This document shows positions 8,519-17,170 of a stretch of DNA of 56,744 nt, one piece after another (within the stretch, counting starts at the first letter, position 1; each line of letters opens with the position of its first letter). Under the pieces are notes generated by a model. The model was not told the origin of the DNA, ran no database searches, and was given only the letters and a program-made list of their open reading frames with translations. This DNA comes from Nostoc sp. CHAB 5844 (lineage in GTDB: Bacteria > Cyanobacteriota > Cyanobacteriia > Cyanobacteriales > Nostocaceae). A program made the position numbers and the translations under genes. The stretch is taken from positions 1 through 56,744 of the forward strand of contig NZ_JAIVFW010000039.1 of assembly GCF_020829595.1 (NCBI RefSeq). The letters are read 5' to 3'.

Positions 8519-8547
8519 AAAGTGACTCTGAAATTCAGAGCCACTTT
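8519..8547 (-). terminator. Rho-independent terminator of gnd
   Basis: AAAGTG-CTCTGAA pairs with TTCAGAG-CACTTT with one A-C mismatch. On the minus strand it is followed by a run of nine T residues (the A-run at 8513-8521). It sits 65 bases past the gnd stop. Confidence 0.75.
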
Positions 8548-8611
8548 CAAATATGCAGCCGAAGGCAATTTAAACTTTCACAATATGCTCATAAATTAGA
8601 GGAGTGAAAGT

Positions 8612-10042
8612 TTACTTCTCGGCTTCAGTAATGGGAACCCACTCAGTGTGGAAGCTACCGGGCTTATCGAGACGCAGATAGGTGTGTGCGCCGAAGTAAT
8701 CGCGTTGTGCTTGAGTGAGGTTTTGGGGCAAGCGATCGCGGCGATAGCTGTCAAAATAATCTAAAGATGCGCTAAATGCTGGTACAGGAATACCCAATTT
8801 CGCAGCAGTTATAATTACTTCCCGCCAAGCTGCTTGTCTATCAAGAATTGTTTGTTTAAATTCAGGAGCCAATAGCAAGTTAGGCAATGCAGGATTTTCG
8901 CTAAATGCCTTCTTAATCTTATTCAAGAAGCCAGCGCGAATAATACAGCCACCTTTCCAAATTCGGGCTAATTCACCCAAATCTAAATTCCAGTTAAATG
9001 TTTTGGAAGCTGTAGACAGCAATGCCATCCCTTGAGCGTAAGAACAAATCTTAGAGCAATATAAGGCATCCCGGACTTTGTTGACAAACTCCTTGGTCGG
9101 GCCGTCATATTTGCCGCTGGGGCCTGTGAGTTGCTTAGATGCTGCTATCCGCTCGTCTTTAATAGAAGAGATAATCCGAGCATTTACTGCTGCTGTAATG
9201 GTCGGAATCGAAACTCCTAATTCCAAAGCAGTTTGTACAGTCCAACGACCAGTTCCCTTTTGACCTGCTGCGTCCACAATCAAATCTACCAAGGGTAAAC
9301 TGGTGTCTGGGTCAATGTAAGGAAAGATATTAGCTGTAATCTCAATCAAAAATGAGTTAAGTTCGTCGGTGGTGTTCCATTCAGCAAACACTTCGTGAAG
9401 CTGATTGTGGTCAAGTCCACCGGCATTCTTGAGCAAGTCGTAGGCTTCAGCAATCAACTGCATATCACCGTACTCGATGCCGTTGTGTACCATCTTCACA
9501 TAGTGACCAGAACCACCAGGGCCAACGTAGGTAACACAAGGGCCATCATCAACTTGGGCAGCAATTTTATTGAAAATTGGTGAGAGATACTCATAAGAAC
9601 TTTGGGTGCCACCGGGCATTAGCGAAGGGCCGTTTAGCGCTCCTTCTTCACCACCACTCACACCCATACCGATAAACCGTAAACCTGCGGGTTCTAATTC
9701 TTCGGTACGTCTTTGGGTATCTTCAAACCAAGAGTTGCCACCGTCAATAATGATATCGCCTTCGTCTAGCAGAGGTTTTAGCTGCTGAATCACCGCATCC
9801 ACGGGTTTACCAGCTTGTACCATCACTAGAATCTTGCGCGGACGTTCCAATGCCGCAACAAATTCTTCTAAAGTAAAAGCTGCTTTAACGTTCCGCCCTG
9901 GCGCACGCTCAGCCATGAAAGCATCAGTTTTTTCGCGGGAGCGGTTGTATACTGCAATTGGAAAGCCATTACGTTCTACATTGAGGGCGATGTTCTCACC
10001 CATAACGGCTAATCCAATCACACCAAAGCTTTGTAGTGTCAT
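8612..10042 (-). CDS. gnd: 6-phosphogluconate dehydrogenase, decarboxylating
   Basis: This 476-residue cytosolic enzyme oxidises 6-phosphogluconate to ribulose 5-phosphate and CO2 with NADP in the oxidative pentose phosphate pathway, the main night-time and heterocyst NADPH route in cyanobacteria. The N-terminal Rossmann motif is GLAVMGENIALN with NRSREKT at the cofactor phosphate site. GVSGGEEGALNGPSLMPGG and KMVHNGIEYGDMQ are the substrate-binding and catalytic signatures. The length is normal for the family. It is monocistronic, with a good terminator at 8519-8547. The ATG at 10042 is the only sensible start. Confidence 0.97.
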   Translation of the reverse strand: MTLQSFGVIGLAVMGENIALNVERNGFPIAVYNRSREKTDAFMAERAPGRNVKAAFTLEEFVAALERPRKILVMVQAGKPVDAVIQQLKPLLDEGDIIIDGGNSWFEDTQRRTEELEPAGLRFIGMGVSGGEEGALNGPSLMPGGTQSSYEYLSPIFNKIAAQVDDGPCVTYVGPGGSGHYVKMVHNGIEYGDMQLIAEAYDLLKNAGGLDHNQLHEVFAEWNTTDELNSFLIEITANIFPYIDPDTSLPLVDLIVDAAGQKGTGRWTVQTALELGVSIPTITAAVNARIISSIKDERIAASKQLTGPSGKYDGPTKEFVNKVRDALYCSKICSYAQGMALLSTASKTFNWNLDLGELARIWKGGCIIRAGFLNKIKKAFSENPALPNLLLAPEFKQTILDRQAAWREVIITAAKLGIPVPAFSASLDYFDSYRRDRLPQNLTQAQRDYFGAHTYLRLDKPGSFHTEWVPITEAEK

Positions 10043-10239
10043 AACTAGTTTGGCTAACTCTTGCAGATTCTTTCATCTTTTAGGGTAATCCGAGAGTTTC
10101 TCTTATCCCCTAAAGAAGACATTAAGAGTTAGTTTGATTGGCAAAAGCTCAGAACTAACATCACATATAACAAGTTTTAAATTGTATCTAAGTCAACAAT
10201 TGTGCTGCAAAATTTGCAAAATTGGAATAACTAGTTAAA

Positions 10240-10300
10240 GAGACTAGAGACTAGAGGTTAGGGACTAGAGTAACTTTTTATCCTAATTTCTAACCTCTAG
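10240..10300. repeat. Heptad repeats with an 11-bp inverted repeat
   Basis: GAGACTA-type heptads (10240-10260) are followed by CTAACCTCTAG at 10290-10300, the exact inverse of 10251-10261. It lies in the divergent gap between gnd and the Ycf66 gene, just upstream of the latter's AAGGAG site. Confidence 0.6.
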
Positions 10301-10338
10301 CCCTTAGCCTCTAATGAACAATTAAGGAGTAACCAAAA

Positions 10339-11031
10339 ATGCTGGCATATGTCCTAGCTTTGGTGGTCGGTCTTGGTAGTCTAGCACTCTACATATCAGC
10401 TTTCTTTTTTCCAGAAATCCATCGCAAGAATGATTTTATTTGGAGTGGCATTGGGCTGTTTTACGCTTTAGTATTATGGGTGTTTGCCCCACGCCTTGGG
10501 GGCGGATTATTACTAGGTCATGTGGCTAGTGTGGCTCTTTTGGTGTGGTTTGGTTGGCAAACTTTATCACTCCGGCGACAGCTAACGCCACTGTTACAAC
10601 AAACTCCAGTACCGAGTTCTGATGCAGTGAAAACTTCGATTCAAGAACAGGTAACAAAGTTATCTCTTCAAGAACGCCTAGGAAAGTTGCAACAAGGTTT
10701 GAGTAGCACTTTAGGTGGTGTGAAAGACAAGGTACAACAATCTGCCAGTAAAAATCCACCAGCAGCAAAACCAACTGTTGAGATTATTGACAAAACTACG
10801 CCCGTACCAGAACAATCTTCAGAAGAAGTAGATGCTACTACAGATACCGCACCTGTAACCGAAAGTGTACCGGAAGTAATTCCGCCACATCCGCCATCTC
10901 CCGAATTGGTAGAAGCAGCACAAACAGAATCTGAAGCACAACCCCATATTCCTGTAGAAGAAATTGCTCCCGATGCGGTACTAGCTCCTCCCGCAGAAGC
11001 CCCATCAGAACAAATACCGCCGAATAGTTAG
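10339..11031 (+). CDS. Ycf66 family membrane protein
   Basis: This 230-residue protein has an N-terminal half matching the Ycf66 family of cyanobacteria and plastids: three hydrophobic segments (about 3-24, 34-51, 56-74) with FPEIHRKNDFIWSGIGLFYALVLW and the charged LSLRRQL after the last helix. The rest is a cytoplasmic tail, first helical (KLSLQERLGKLQQGL) and then proline- and glutamate-rich from about residue 150, probably disordered. AAGGAG at 10322-10327 precedes the start. Ycf66 function is not established; a thylakoid location is assumed from the family. A terminator follows at 11155-11190. Confidence 0.88.
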   Translation: MLAYVLALVVGLGSLALYISAFFFPEIHRKNDFIWSGIGLFYALVLWVFAPRLGGGLLLGHVASVALLVWFGWQTLSLRRQLTPLLQQTPVPSSDAVKTSIQEQVTKLSLQERLGKLQQGLSSTLGGVKDKVQQSASKNPPAAKPTVEIIDKTTPVPEQSSEEVDATTDTAPVTESVPEVIPPHPPSPELVEAAQTESEAQPHIPVEEIAPDAVLAPPAEAPSEQIPPNS

Positions 11032-11154
11032 GCTAGTACAACAAGGCAAAAGTCAAAAGTCAAAAGGCAAAAGAAACAATATTTATATCGCAAGCCTTTT
11101 ACCAATTCCCAATGGTCTGTTTATTTCCACAGACATCTGCTAGTTAAATTTACT

Positions 11155-11190
11155 GAAACCCAGCGTTAACTCAACATGATGCTGGGTTTC
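11155..11190 (+). terminator. Rho-independent terminator-like hairpin after the Ycf66 gene
   Basis: GAAACCCAGC at 11155-11164 pairs perfectly with GCTGGGTTTC at 11181-11190, followed by ATTTTAT. A second small hairpin (GTCTGT/ACAGAC, 11115-11134) lies upstream of it. Confidence 0.7.
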
Positions 11191-11424
11191 ATTTTATCTC
11201 AAGTTCAAAAGCTGCTTGATTTATCAGCGATCGCCACAAAATATACACTAATATTTTGTTTAAACTATACAAATACTAGCTGTGCGTTCTTACACTTAAT
11301 CTTAATATTTAACTTTGGTGCGTAAGTACTATCATTATTAGTTGTGTAGTCAATATTAAGCAGTTAATAAACTGATTCAATCTAGCTTTTAGCAAAAAAA
11401 TATCAAATTTAACAATATTTGCCA

Positions 11425-11486
11425 CAATATTGCGAGATATATCTTTGAAAATTTCCAATATTGCGAGATTATAAATTTGAAAATTC
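11425..11486. promoter_or_regulatory. Two 31-bp direct repeats upstream of a secreted-protein gene
   Basis: CAATATTGCGAGAT occurs at 11425 and again at 11456, each followed by an AT-rich spacer and TTGAAAATT. The period is 31 bases, about three helical turns. The pair lies about 75 bases before the start of the secreted protein gene, a position suited to an activator or repressor. Confidence 0.4.
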
Positions 11487-11558
11487 ACAGTTAGATCACT
11501 GTGGTTGAATCAATTTTGACCAATTATTATTAACACAAAGTCGCTGATAAAACGCATC

Positions 11559-12656
11559 ATGACTGTAAATACACTGAAACGTTGCTTGGTAGCTACAACA
11601 GTCAGTCTGACCATGAGTTGGCTGGCAACAGGTAAAGCTTTTGCTTTTACTTATACTAAAATCGCCGACAATAGCAATCCCGCCTTTACAGACTTTAGCC
11701 GTTACCCCGTTATTAATGACGCTGGCGATGTTGCATTTGGGGCTAACCCATCTTCTGATGGAGGAACAACTGCCATCATCACTTGTAAAGGCGGTCGAAA
11801 TACTACCATAGCTGATGCTAATACTAGTAATGTTTTTAGCTTGTTTGGCAATGTTCCTGTACTCAACAATTTAGGTACTGTTGCATTCAAAGCTAACCTA
11901 GATAGTATCGGCAGTGGTATCTTTACAATTAGCAACGGCACGGTGAACACCATTGCTACCAGCAGCCTTGCTAGAGGTGCTTTTGAAGAGCCAAAAATCA
12001 ATAATAATGACACTGTGATTTTTGCGGGTTATTCAGACACTGGTCGTGCTATTTTCAGGTCTGCTGGTGGTAAGAATAGTATTATTGCTGATACCCAAGG
12101 AGCCTTCAGTGACTTCTACGGATCTACTATCAATGATGCAGGCAGTGCCGCCTTTATCGCTAGGCTGAAGATTGGTGGTTATGCTATTTATGTCAATACT
12201 AATGGAGTAACAAATCAATTAATCTACACCAAGGCTGTGTCTAGCCCGTTTAGCTATTTTTATACTCCTGCGATGAACAACCTTGGCACAGTGGTAGTTA
12301 AAAGTCTGCTGAAAGTAGGCGGTCAAGCTATCTTTACTACTGATGGTCAACGTACAACTACAATTGCCGATAGCACTGGCCCGTTTAGCTTTTTTGAAAA
12401 TCCAGCTATCAACGATGCAGGTAAAGTTGCCTTTAAAGGTGTTTTGAAAAATGGTAGTTTAGGTATTTTCACTGGCGCAGACCCTGTGGCTAATAAAGTA
12501 ATTGCAACAGGCGATACACTTTTTGGTTCGACAGTGACAGATATTTATGTCTCTAGTAAGAGCCTGAATAATAACAATCAAGTCGTTTTTTATGCCAAGC
12601 TGGCGAATGGTAGAACTGGCATTTACCGCGCTGACCCTGATGCCCCAACTCAGTAA
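11559..12656 (+). CDS. Secreted repeat protein with propeller-like repeats (DUF7453-like)
   Basis: This 365-residue protein begins with a signal peptide (positive start, hydrophobic core about 13-28, cleavage near GKAFA-FT). The mature part is about six repeats of 50-60 residues of the type F(S/T)xFxxPxINDAGxVAFxAxLxxGGxxIF, each with a TTIAD or similar turn; examples are YPVINDAGDVAFGAN, PAMNNLGTVVVK and PAINDAGKVAFKG. Such tandem beta repeats suggest a beta-propeller. It is probably periplasmic or exported. There is no C-terminal anchor or PEP-CTERM motif, and no enzymatic residues can be recognised. The exact DUF number is from memory and less certain than the repeat structure. Confidence 0.7.
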   Translation: MTVNTLKRCLVATTVSLTMSWLATGKAFAFTYTKIADNSNPAFTDFSRYPVINDAGDVAFGANPSSDGGTTAIITCKGGRNTTIADANTSNVFSLFGNVPVLNNLGTVAFKANLDSIGSGIFTISNGTVNTIATSSLARGAFEEPKINNNDTVIFAGYSDTGRAIFRSAGGKNSIIADTQGAFSDFYGSTINDAGSAAFIARLKIGGYAIYVNTNGVTNQLIYTKAVSSPFSYFYTPAMNNLGTVVVKSLLKVGGQAIFTTDGQRTTTIADSTGPFSFFENPAINDAGKVAFKGVLKNGSLGIFTGADPVANKVIATGDTLFGSTVTDIYVSSKSLNNNNQVVFYAKLANGRTGIYRADPDAPTQ

Positions 12657-12931
12657 GCACAGCCTTAGACCACACCATAAAATCGTGCCAATCTTGCCCG
12701 GTGTTTGAAATTTTAGGAGCGATCGCCAAACCATATCCTTACAGTTACGTTATTGTATGGTAACTGCCTACCTTGTTTTGAGTGGGACTACAGCATTTAG
12801 CTGCTATCACTCGTACAAAATGCAGTCTGACGATGGCACAAAGGCACGATTTTTCTTATCAACTAAGATTTTGAGAACAGACACAGATGATAAACATAGG
12901 AAATTTGCTAGATATCGTACTATATTGAATA

Positions 12932-13318
12932 TTAAATAAATAATGCTGGAGAAACATGAAAAAATTCTCCTAGTGCTTTTGCTTGAGCTTTACTAATTGC
13001 TCTGTTTCCATTCACCACTTCAGAAACTACACCTTTAGAACCAATAATTCTTACTAAGTCAGATTGTTTAATTCCTCGTACTTCCATTAAGTGCTTAAGG
13101 ATCGCATGAGGGGATGATGCTTCTAGGGAATAGTGTTTATTTTCAAACTCTTCAATGAGAGTAACTAAAAGCTGTAGTATGGCGGTTTGTTCTGGTGTAA
13201 GATTTTTACACGCCATTAATTTTTCAACAGTTTCTAGAGTGCGCTCGTATTCTTCTTCTGTTGTAATCACTTTAGGCTGCAACTCTATCAAAAGTTGACT
13301 ATAAGTGTTAGGTTTCAT
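12932..13318 (-). CDS. HigA-like XRE antitoxin/regulator
   Basis: This 128-residue protein has an N-terminal helical part (TTEEEYERTLETVEKLM) and a C-terminal XRE helix-turn-helix (MEVRGIKQSDLVRIIGSKGVVSEVVNGNRAISKAQAKALGEFF), the layout of HigA antitoxins of the DNA-binding type. No HigB toxin adjoins it. Instead it follows DUF4926 (23-base gap) and DUF6883 genes on the same strand, so all three are probably one operon. It could repress that operon or neutralise the DUF6883 protein; both are inference. Confidence 0.78.
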   Translation of the reverse strand: MKPNTYSQLLIELQPKVITTEEEYERTLETVEKLMACKNLTPEQTAILQLLVTLIEEFENKHYSLEASSPHAILKHLMEVRGIKQSDLVRIIGSKGVVSEVVNGNRAISKAQAKALGEFFHVSPALFI

Positions 13319-13341
13319 ATCCGAAAATGGCCTATACTTAT

Positions 13342-13590
13342 TTATGCTGTAAGCATTTCTGCTACTGAACTAGGTGATGCTGGCTCAAAATATAACACCA
13401 TAATTTGCTCTGGAAGTAAACCAACAGATTCATAGGTTTGACCATTGCGATCGCTAAACTCTACTTCAAACGCAGCACCATCCGCTAATATTTCGACTAT
13501 CGTACCAACTTGACCACGCAACAAATTATATTCAGGCAGATCAACGGTGAGTGCTACTATATCTAGCAACTTTGGTGTGATTTTACTCAT
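13342..13590 (-). CDS. DUF4926 domain protein
   Basis: This 82-residue protein matches the small beta-rich DUF4926 type: DIVALTVDLPEYNLLRGQVGTIVEI, then FEVEFSDRNGQTYESVGLLPEQIMVL. GAGG lies upstream of the ATG. It sits 27 bases after a DUF6883 protein gene, a combination I recall from other bacteria. A partner or immunity-like role for the DUF6883 protein is only suggested by this pairing. Confidence 0.8.
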   Translation of the reverse strand: MSKITPKLLDIVALTVDLPEYNLLRGQVGTIVEILADGAAFEVEFSDRNGQTYESVGLLPEQIMVLYFEPASPSSVAEMLTA

Positions 13591-13617
13591 TTTATATAAC
13601 CTCGATACATCACAACA

Positions 13618-14118
13618 TTACAACAAAGGATAGCAGCTGGTTAATTTTGGAACATTAAAACCATCTTCTATAATCCAAGCTGTGCGAATGGTTGCAGTTC
13701 TATCTTGCCATGTTAAAGGAAAATCTAAAGTGTAGCGTTGTCCAAATTGATCACAGCGATTTAAGCTGACTTCGTAAATTCTGACTGCTTTCAAAATAAC
13801 TTGGCGTAATTCCTCAGCATTTTCAGCCGTTATACCCAGTATAGATGCAAAAAGACGAGCTTTATCCTTTCCTTTAGGATGCTCTGAATTGAGACAATAT
13901 TCACGTAGTTTACGAATATCAACAACTGCATTCTCAGCATTTGGAAGTAGCTTCACTGAAGTTAATTTGATAACATCTTCTAGATTAACTCCTCTGTCTT
14001 CAATTTTTTTTCTTAATTCAGGTTCTTCCATTAGAGCAGAGATAAGATCCCTCAAAAACAACTTACTATCCCATACCTTTATTGTCCATAATTCATCAGC
14101 TTGTTCTTTGCCAAACAT
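13618..14118 (-). CDS. DUF6883 domain protein, possible toxin component
   Basis: This 166-residue protein has a DUF6883-type core from about residue 55: KLLPNAENAVVDIRKLREYCLN, HPKGKDKARLFASILG, then QRYTLDFPL and a closing IRTAWIIEDGFNVPKLTSCY. The conserved H-x-x-G-K-x-K-A-R-x-F motif is complete. About 50 extra helical residues precede it (ELWTIKVWDSKLFLRDLI). The family is uncharacterised but is often encoded next to DUF4926 proteins and in toxin-like settings. It is the first gene of a three-gene unit ending in a HigA-like regulator. Confidence 0.75.
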   Translation of the reverse strand: MFGKEQADELWTIKVWDSKLFLRDLISALMEEPELRKKIEDRGVNLEDVIKLTSVKLLPNAENAVVDIRKLREYCLNSEHPKGKDKARLFASILGITAENAEELRQVILKAVRIYEVSLNRCDQFGQRYTLDFPLTWQDRTATIRTAWIIEDGFNVPKLTSCYPLL

Positions 14119-14169
14119 TTCTACTGTCTGCTTATAAAATTCGGTTCTTCAGTAAATGTTATGCCAATT

Positions 14170-14290
14170 TAATACCAATTTTAGATGAAGACGCATAGAA
14201 AGAACCCCACCGCCTGCGGCACCTCCCCGAACCTGCGGGGAGGTTGGGAGGGGTAAAAATAATGTGCAGCTTCACAGAGAATTGGTATTA
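14170..14290. repeat. MITE-like element overlapping the end of the M16 gene
   Basis: TAATACCAATT at 14170-14180 and its exact inverse AATTGGTATTA at 14280-14290 bound 121 bases, with further pairing of GATGAAG/CTTCAC-like ends. The core holds a CCTCCCCGAACCTGCGGGGAGG hairpin-type repeat. The right end lies inside the M16 reading frame and encodes its last residues. The element at 55914 has the same left end (ATACCAATTTTAGA). Confidence 0.65.
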
Positions 14291-17049
14291 GATGCAGTTT
14301 CTCCAGGCCCAGCTGTCACAATTACCACATTTTCAGGCTGAATTAAGTCTTTGATCACCTGTTGGATCTGCTCCATATTGACAGCTTGAATGCGTCGAGG
14401 AAATTCACGGATTTCTGCTAGTGAAAGTCCCAAAACGGCATTATTTAAAATGATGCTGGCAACATCAGTCGGATTAGCTAATTCCACTGGGTAGCTGTTA
14501 GTAATTGAACGTTTGGCAGTATTTAATTCTGCTTCAGTAATACCTTGTTCGCGTAACTGTTTGAGTAAAGCTAAGGTGCTGGCGATCGCTTTTTGGGCAT
14601 CTGTAGGCGCAGTCTGCATTTCTATTAAGAATGGGCCGGGATTAATCCCAGCAGCAAAGCCACTGTAAATACCATAAGTTAAACCTAAGCGATCGCGCAC
14701 TTCCGTACCCAAACGGCTAGATAAAGTATCACCACCTAAAATTTGATTCAATACCAAAGCTGCATAGAAACGCGGGTCTTTGCGAGAAATCCCGTTGTAG
14801 CCAATGTAGGTTACAGCCTCAGCTTTACCGGGAATCACTTTATTCAAACGGGTCAAAGTTTGCGGTAGTGAGATTTTCGGCATATTCAGCACAGGCGGCT
14901 TACCTTCAGCTTGCCATTTGGCAAAAGCCTGATTCAACAAATCTTTGACCTTAACTGGGTCAAAATCCCCCACTAACGCCAGTGTTGTTGTGTCTGGACG
15001 GTAATGTTGGCGATAAAAGCTCAACACATCATCACGAGTGATACTCTTTAAACTTTTGGCTGTGGAAAAACTGTGGAAAGGATGATTTTCTGGGTAAATT
15101 GCTTGTTGAAACACTCGCCTTGCCAAAGTACTAGGATCATCTAACTGTACTTGCAGACTAGTTAACGCCCGTTGACGACTCAGTTCTAACTGGTCGGCTG
15201 GAAAGTTGGCATTCTGCAATACATCTGCCAAAGTTTGAATTAATATTGGCAAGTTTGCTGAAAGTCCTTCACCACCAATGCTGACACCTTCGCGGCTGGC
15301 ATTAAAATCTAGACTAGCTCCTCTATCTTCTAAAGTCTGGGCTAAGGTCAAAGCATTTTTGGTCTGCGTTCCATTCATTAAGTTTTCCGCAGTCAAATTA
15401 GCTAATCCCGCTTTTTGATTACTATCAAACTCAGTTCCTGCATTAATTTGACCACTAATGTTAATTGTGGGAACACTGCGGTCAGGTAACAGCAATACTT
15501 TTAAACCATTTGCTAAAGAGAACTGCTGTGGTAGAGGTTGTTGATTAGACTCTGTGGCTGAATTGGCAGGAGGTAAGTATTTGGCTAGTTCTGCTGGGTC
15601 TACAGGTTTACCAGGGCTAAAGTTTTCCACAGTACGACCAGAACCAGCACCAGAAGTTCCTGGTTGACCATCTGGTTGAGTTGGTTCAAAAAAGCCGATG
15701 GTTTGTTTTGCCGGGACGAGGTAAGTTTTTGCTACCCGTTGTACATCTTCGGGAGTAACTTTGGCGATCGCGGCGAGATAGCGTTCAATATATTTATAAT
15801 CTCCAGCCACAGTTTGGTTATATCCCAACTGACTAGCTTGGCTGCTGATATCTTGATTATTTAATACAAACGAAGCTTGCAGTATCGTCTTTGCTCGGTT
15901 TAATTCTTCTGAACTAACTGCTTTTTGTTGTAGTTGTGACAAAGATGTTTGCAGAACTTGAGCAATTTTCTCGATCTTTTGACCAGGGGCTGCTGTCGCC
16001 TCAATTTCGTACCAACCTGGTTCAATTAATTCCGCCGCACTACCACCTACAGAACTAGCTAAACCAGATTCTACCAAAGCTTGATAAAGTCTAGAACTGC
16101 GTCCACCTGTCAAAATTGCATCCGTGACATCAATTGCTGGCACATCAGGATGCTTGATATCTGGTAAAGGATAGACAACATGCAACAGTGCTGCACTTCC
16201 TGGTTCTTTTAAGACTATGGGAGTCGCAGATTTTGACTGTTGACTCTTGACTATTGACTCTTGACCATTGACTTTTAACTTTTTACCCTTCGCCAACTTG
16301 CCAAAACTTTCTTTGACCGCCTTGAGTACAGGTTCTGTGGCAAAGTCGCCTGTAATTACCAAGGTGGCATTGTCAGGACTGTAGTAAGTTTGGTAATAAT
16401 TCCGCACTTGTTCGACAGTAAATTTTTCTACATCAGCTTTCGTGCCACCTACCGATAAGCCGTATGCCCGATTGGGAAAAGCTGCCCGCATCACTGCCCG
16501 ATTTAAACGGTAGTTTGGTGAATTTTCATACCCTTGCAACTCAGAGATGACGACTCGCTTTTCACTGGTGAGTTGTTCAGCCCCAATCAAAGCATTTTTC
16601 ATCCGGTCTGCTTCTAAAATCAGTAGTGCTTGGAGTTTGTCTCGCTGCACTGTGCCAAAATAAGCTGTTTCGTCGTAGCTAGTAAAAGCATTAAACTGAC
16701 TACCCAAAGCACTAAACAAACGTCCAAACTGTACTGGACGGTCTTTTGTTCCTTTGAACATCAAATGTTCTAGTTGGTGAGAAATACCACTTTCGCCTTT
16801 ACCTTCGTTGCGTGAACCAACTCTGTACCATACTTGCACACTGACAACCGGAGCAGTATGAATTTCTTTGGTTAACACTGTTAAACCGTTTTCTAATACT
16901 GTTTTTTTAACTCCTTGGGTAAAGGATAGTCCAGGTACAGGCTTAACTGCGGCTGGTGTTGCTGCACTGATTACATTACCCGAAAAAGGTATAAAAGTTA
17001 AAAGAAAACTGAGTAAAAATCCTATAATCATGTTTGAACGTAACTTCAT
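14272..17049 (-). CDS. M16 family zinc metallopeptidase, tandem-domain, exported
   Basis: This protein of about 925 residues starts at the ATG at 17049; a TTG two codons upstream is the alternative. It begins with a signal peptide or anchor (MIIGFLLSFLLTFIPFSG). The first M16 half carries the inverted zinc motif HQLEH (HxxEH) near residue 87, in RNEGKGESGISHQLEHLMFKG. The second half, from about residue 510 (LANGLKVLLLPDRSVPT), lacks that motif, as expected for the structural partner domain. It degrades peptides in the periplasm or is membrane-attached. Odd points: a 49-base heptad repeat is translated in frame in the linker near residue 265 (GQESIVKSQQSKS), and the last six residues (SNTNSL) come from a MITE-like end. 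Confidence 0.92.
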   Translation of the reverse strand: MKLRSNMIIGFLLSFLLTFIPFSGNVISAATPAAVKPVPGLSFTQGVKKTVLENGLTVLTKEIHTAPVVSVQVWYRVGSRNEGKGESGISHQLEHLMFKGTKDRPVQFGRLFSALGSQFNAFTSYDETAYFGTVQRDKLQALLILEADRMKNALIGAEQLTSEKRVVISELQGYENSPNYRLNRAVMRAAFPNRAYGLSVGGTKADVEKFTVEQVRNYYQTYYSPDNATLVITGDFATEPVLKAVKESFGKLAKGKKLKVNGQESIVKSQQSKSATPIVLKEPGSAALLHVVYPLPDIKHPDVPAIDVTDAILTGGRSSRLYQALVESGLASSVGGSAAELIEPGWYEIEATAAPGQKIEKIAQVLQTSLSQLQQKAVSSEELNRAKTILQASFVLNNQDISSQASQLGYNQTVAGDYKYIERYLAAIAKVTPEDVQRVAKTYLVPAKQTIGFFEPTQPDGQPGTSGAGSGRTVENFSPGKPVDPAELAKYLPPANSATESNQQPLPQQFSLANGLKVLLLPDRSVPTINISGQINAGTEFDSNQKAGLANLTAENLMNGTQTKNALTLAQTLEDRGASLDFNASREGVSIGGEGLSANLPILIQTLADVLQNANFPADQLELSRQRALTSLQVQLDDPSTLARRVFQQAIYPENHPFHSFSTAKSLKSITRDDVLSFYRQHYRPDTTTLALVGDFDPVKVKDLLNQAFAKWQAEGKPPVLNMPKISLPQTLTRLNKVIPGKAEAVTYIGYNGISRKDPRFYAALVLNQILGGDTLSSRLGTEVRDRLGLTYGIYSGFAAGINPGPFLIEMQTAPTDAQKAIASTLALLKQLREQGITEAELNTAKRSITNSYPVELANPTDVASIILNNAVLGLSLAEIREFPRRIQAVNMEQIQQVIKDLIQPENVVIVTAGPGETASNTNSL
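16233..16281. repeat. Seven in-frame TTGACTN-type heptads inside the M16 gene
   Basis: TTGACTG, TTGACTC, TTGACTA, TTGACTC, TTGACCA, TTGACTT and TTAACTT follow one another without gaps. On the coding (minus) strand they encode a polar, lysine- and serine-rich insert between two conserved M16 segments. Confidence 0.9.
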
Positions 17050-17170
17050 AAGCAAATCAAAACCAAGTTTTTAATTCTTAAAGGCGATTCTAGCGAATCC
17101 ATAAATTTCTTTATGAATATGTAGGAATCCTATAGCCTATCTAATCTGATTCCTATATTTATGGACAAGT

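Noticed and set aside
12757-12939. 60-codon frame on the plus strand
   Set aside because: No ribosome binding site or recognisable pattern; it ends near the HigA-like gene and looks like chance.
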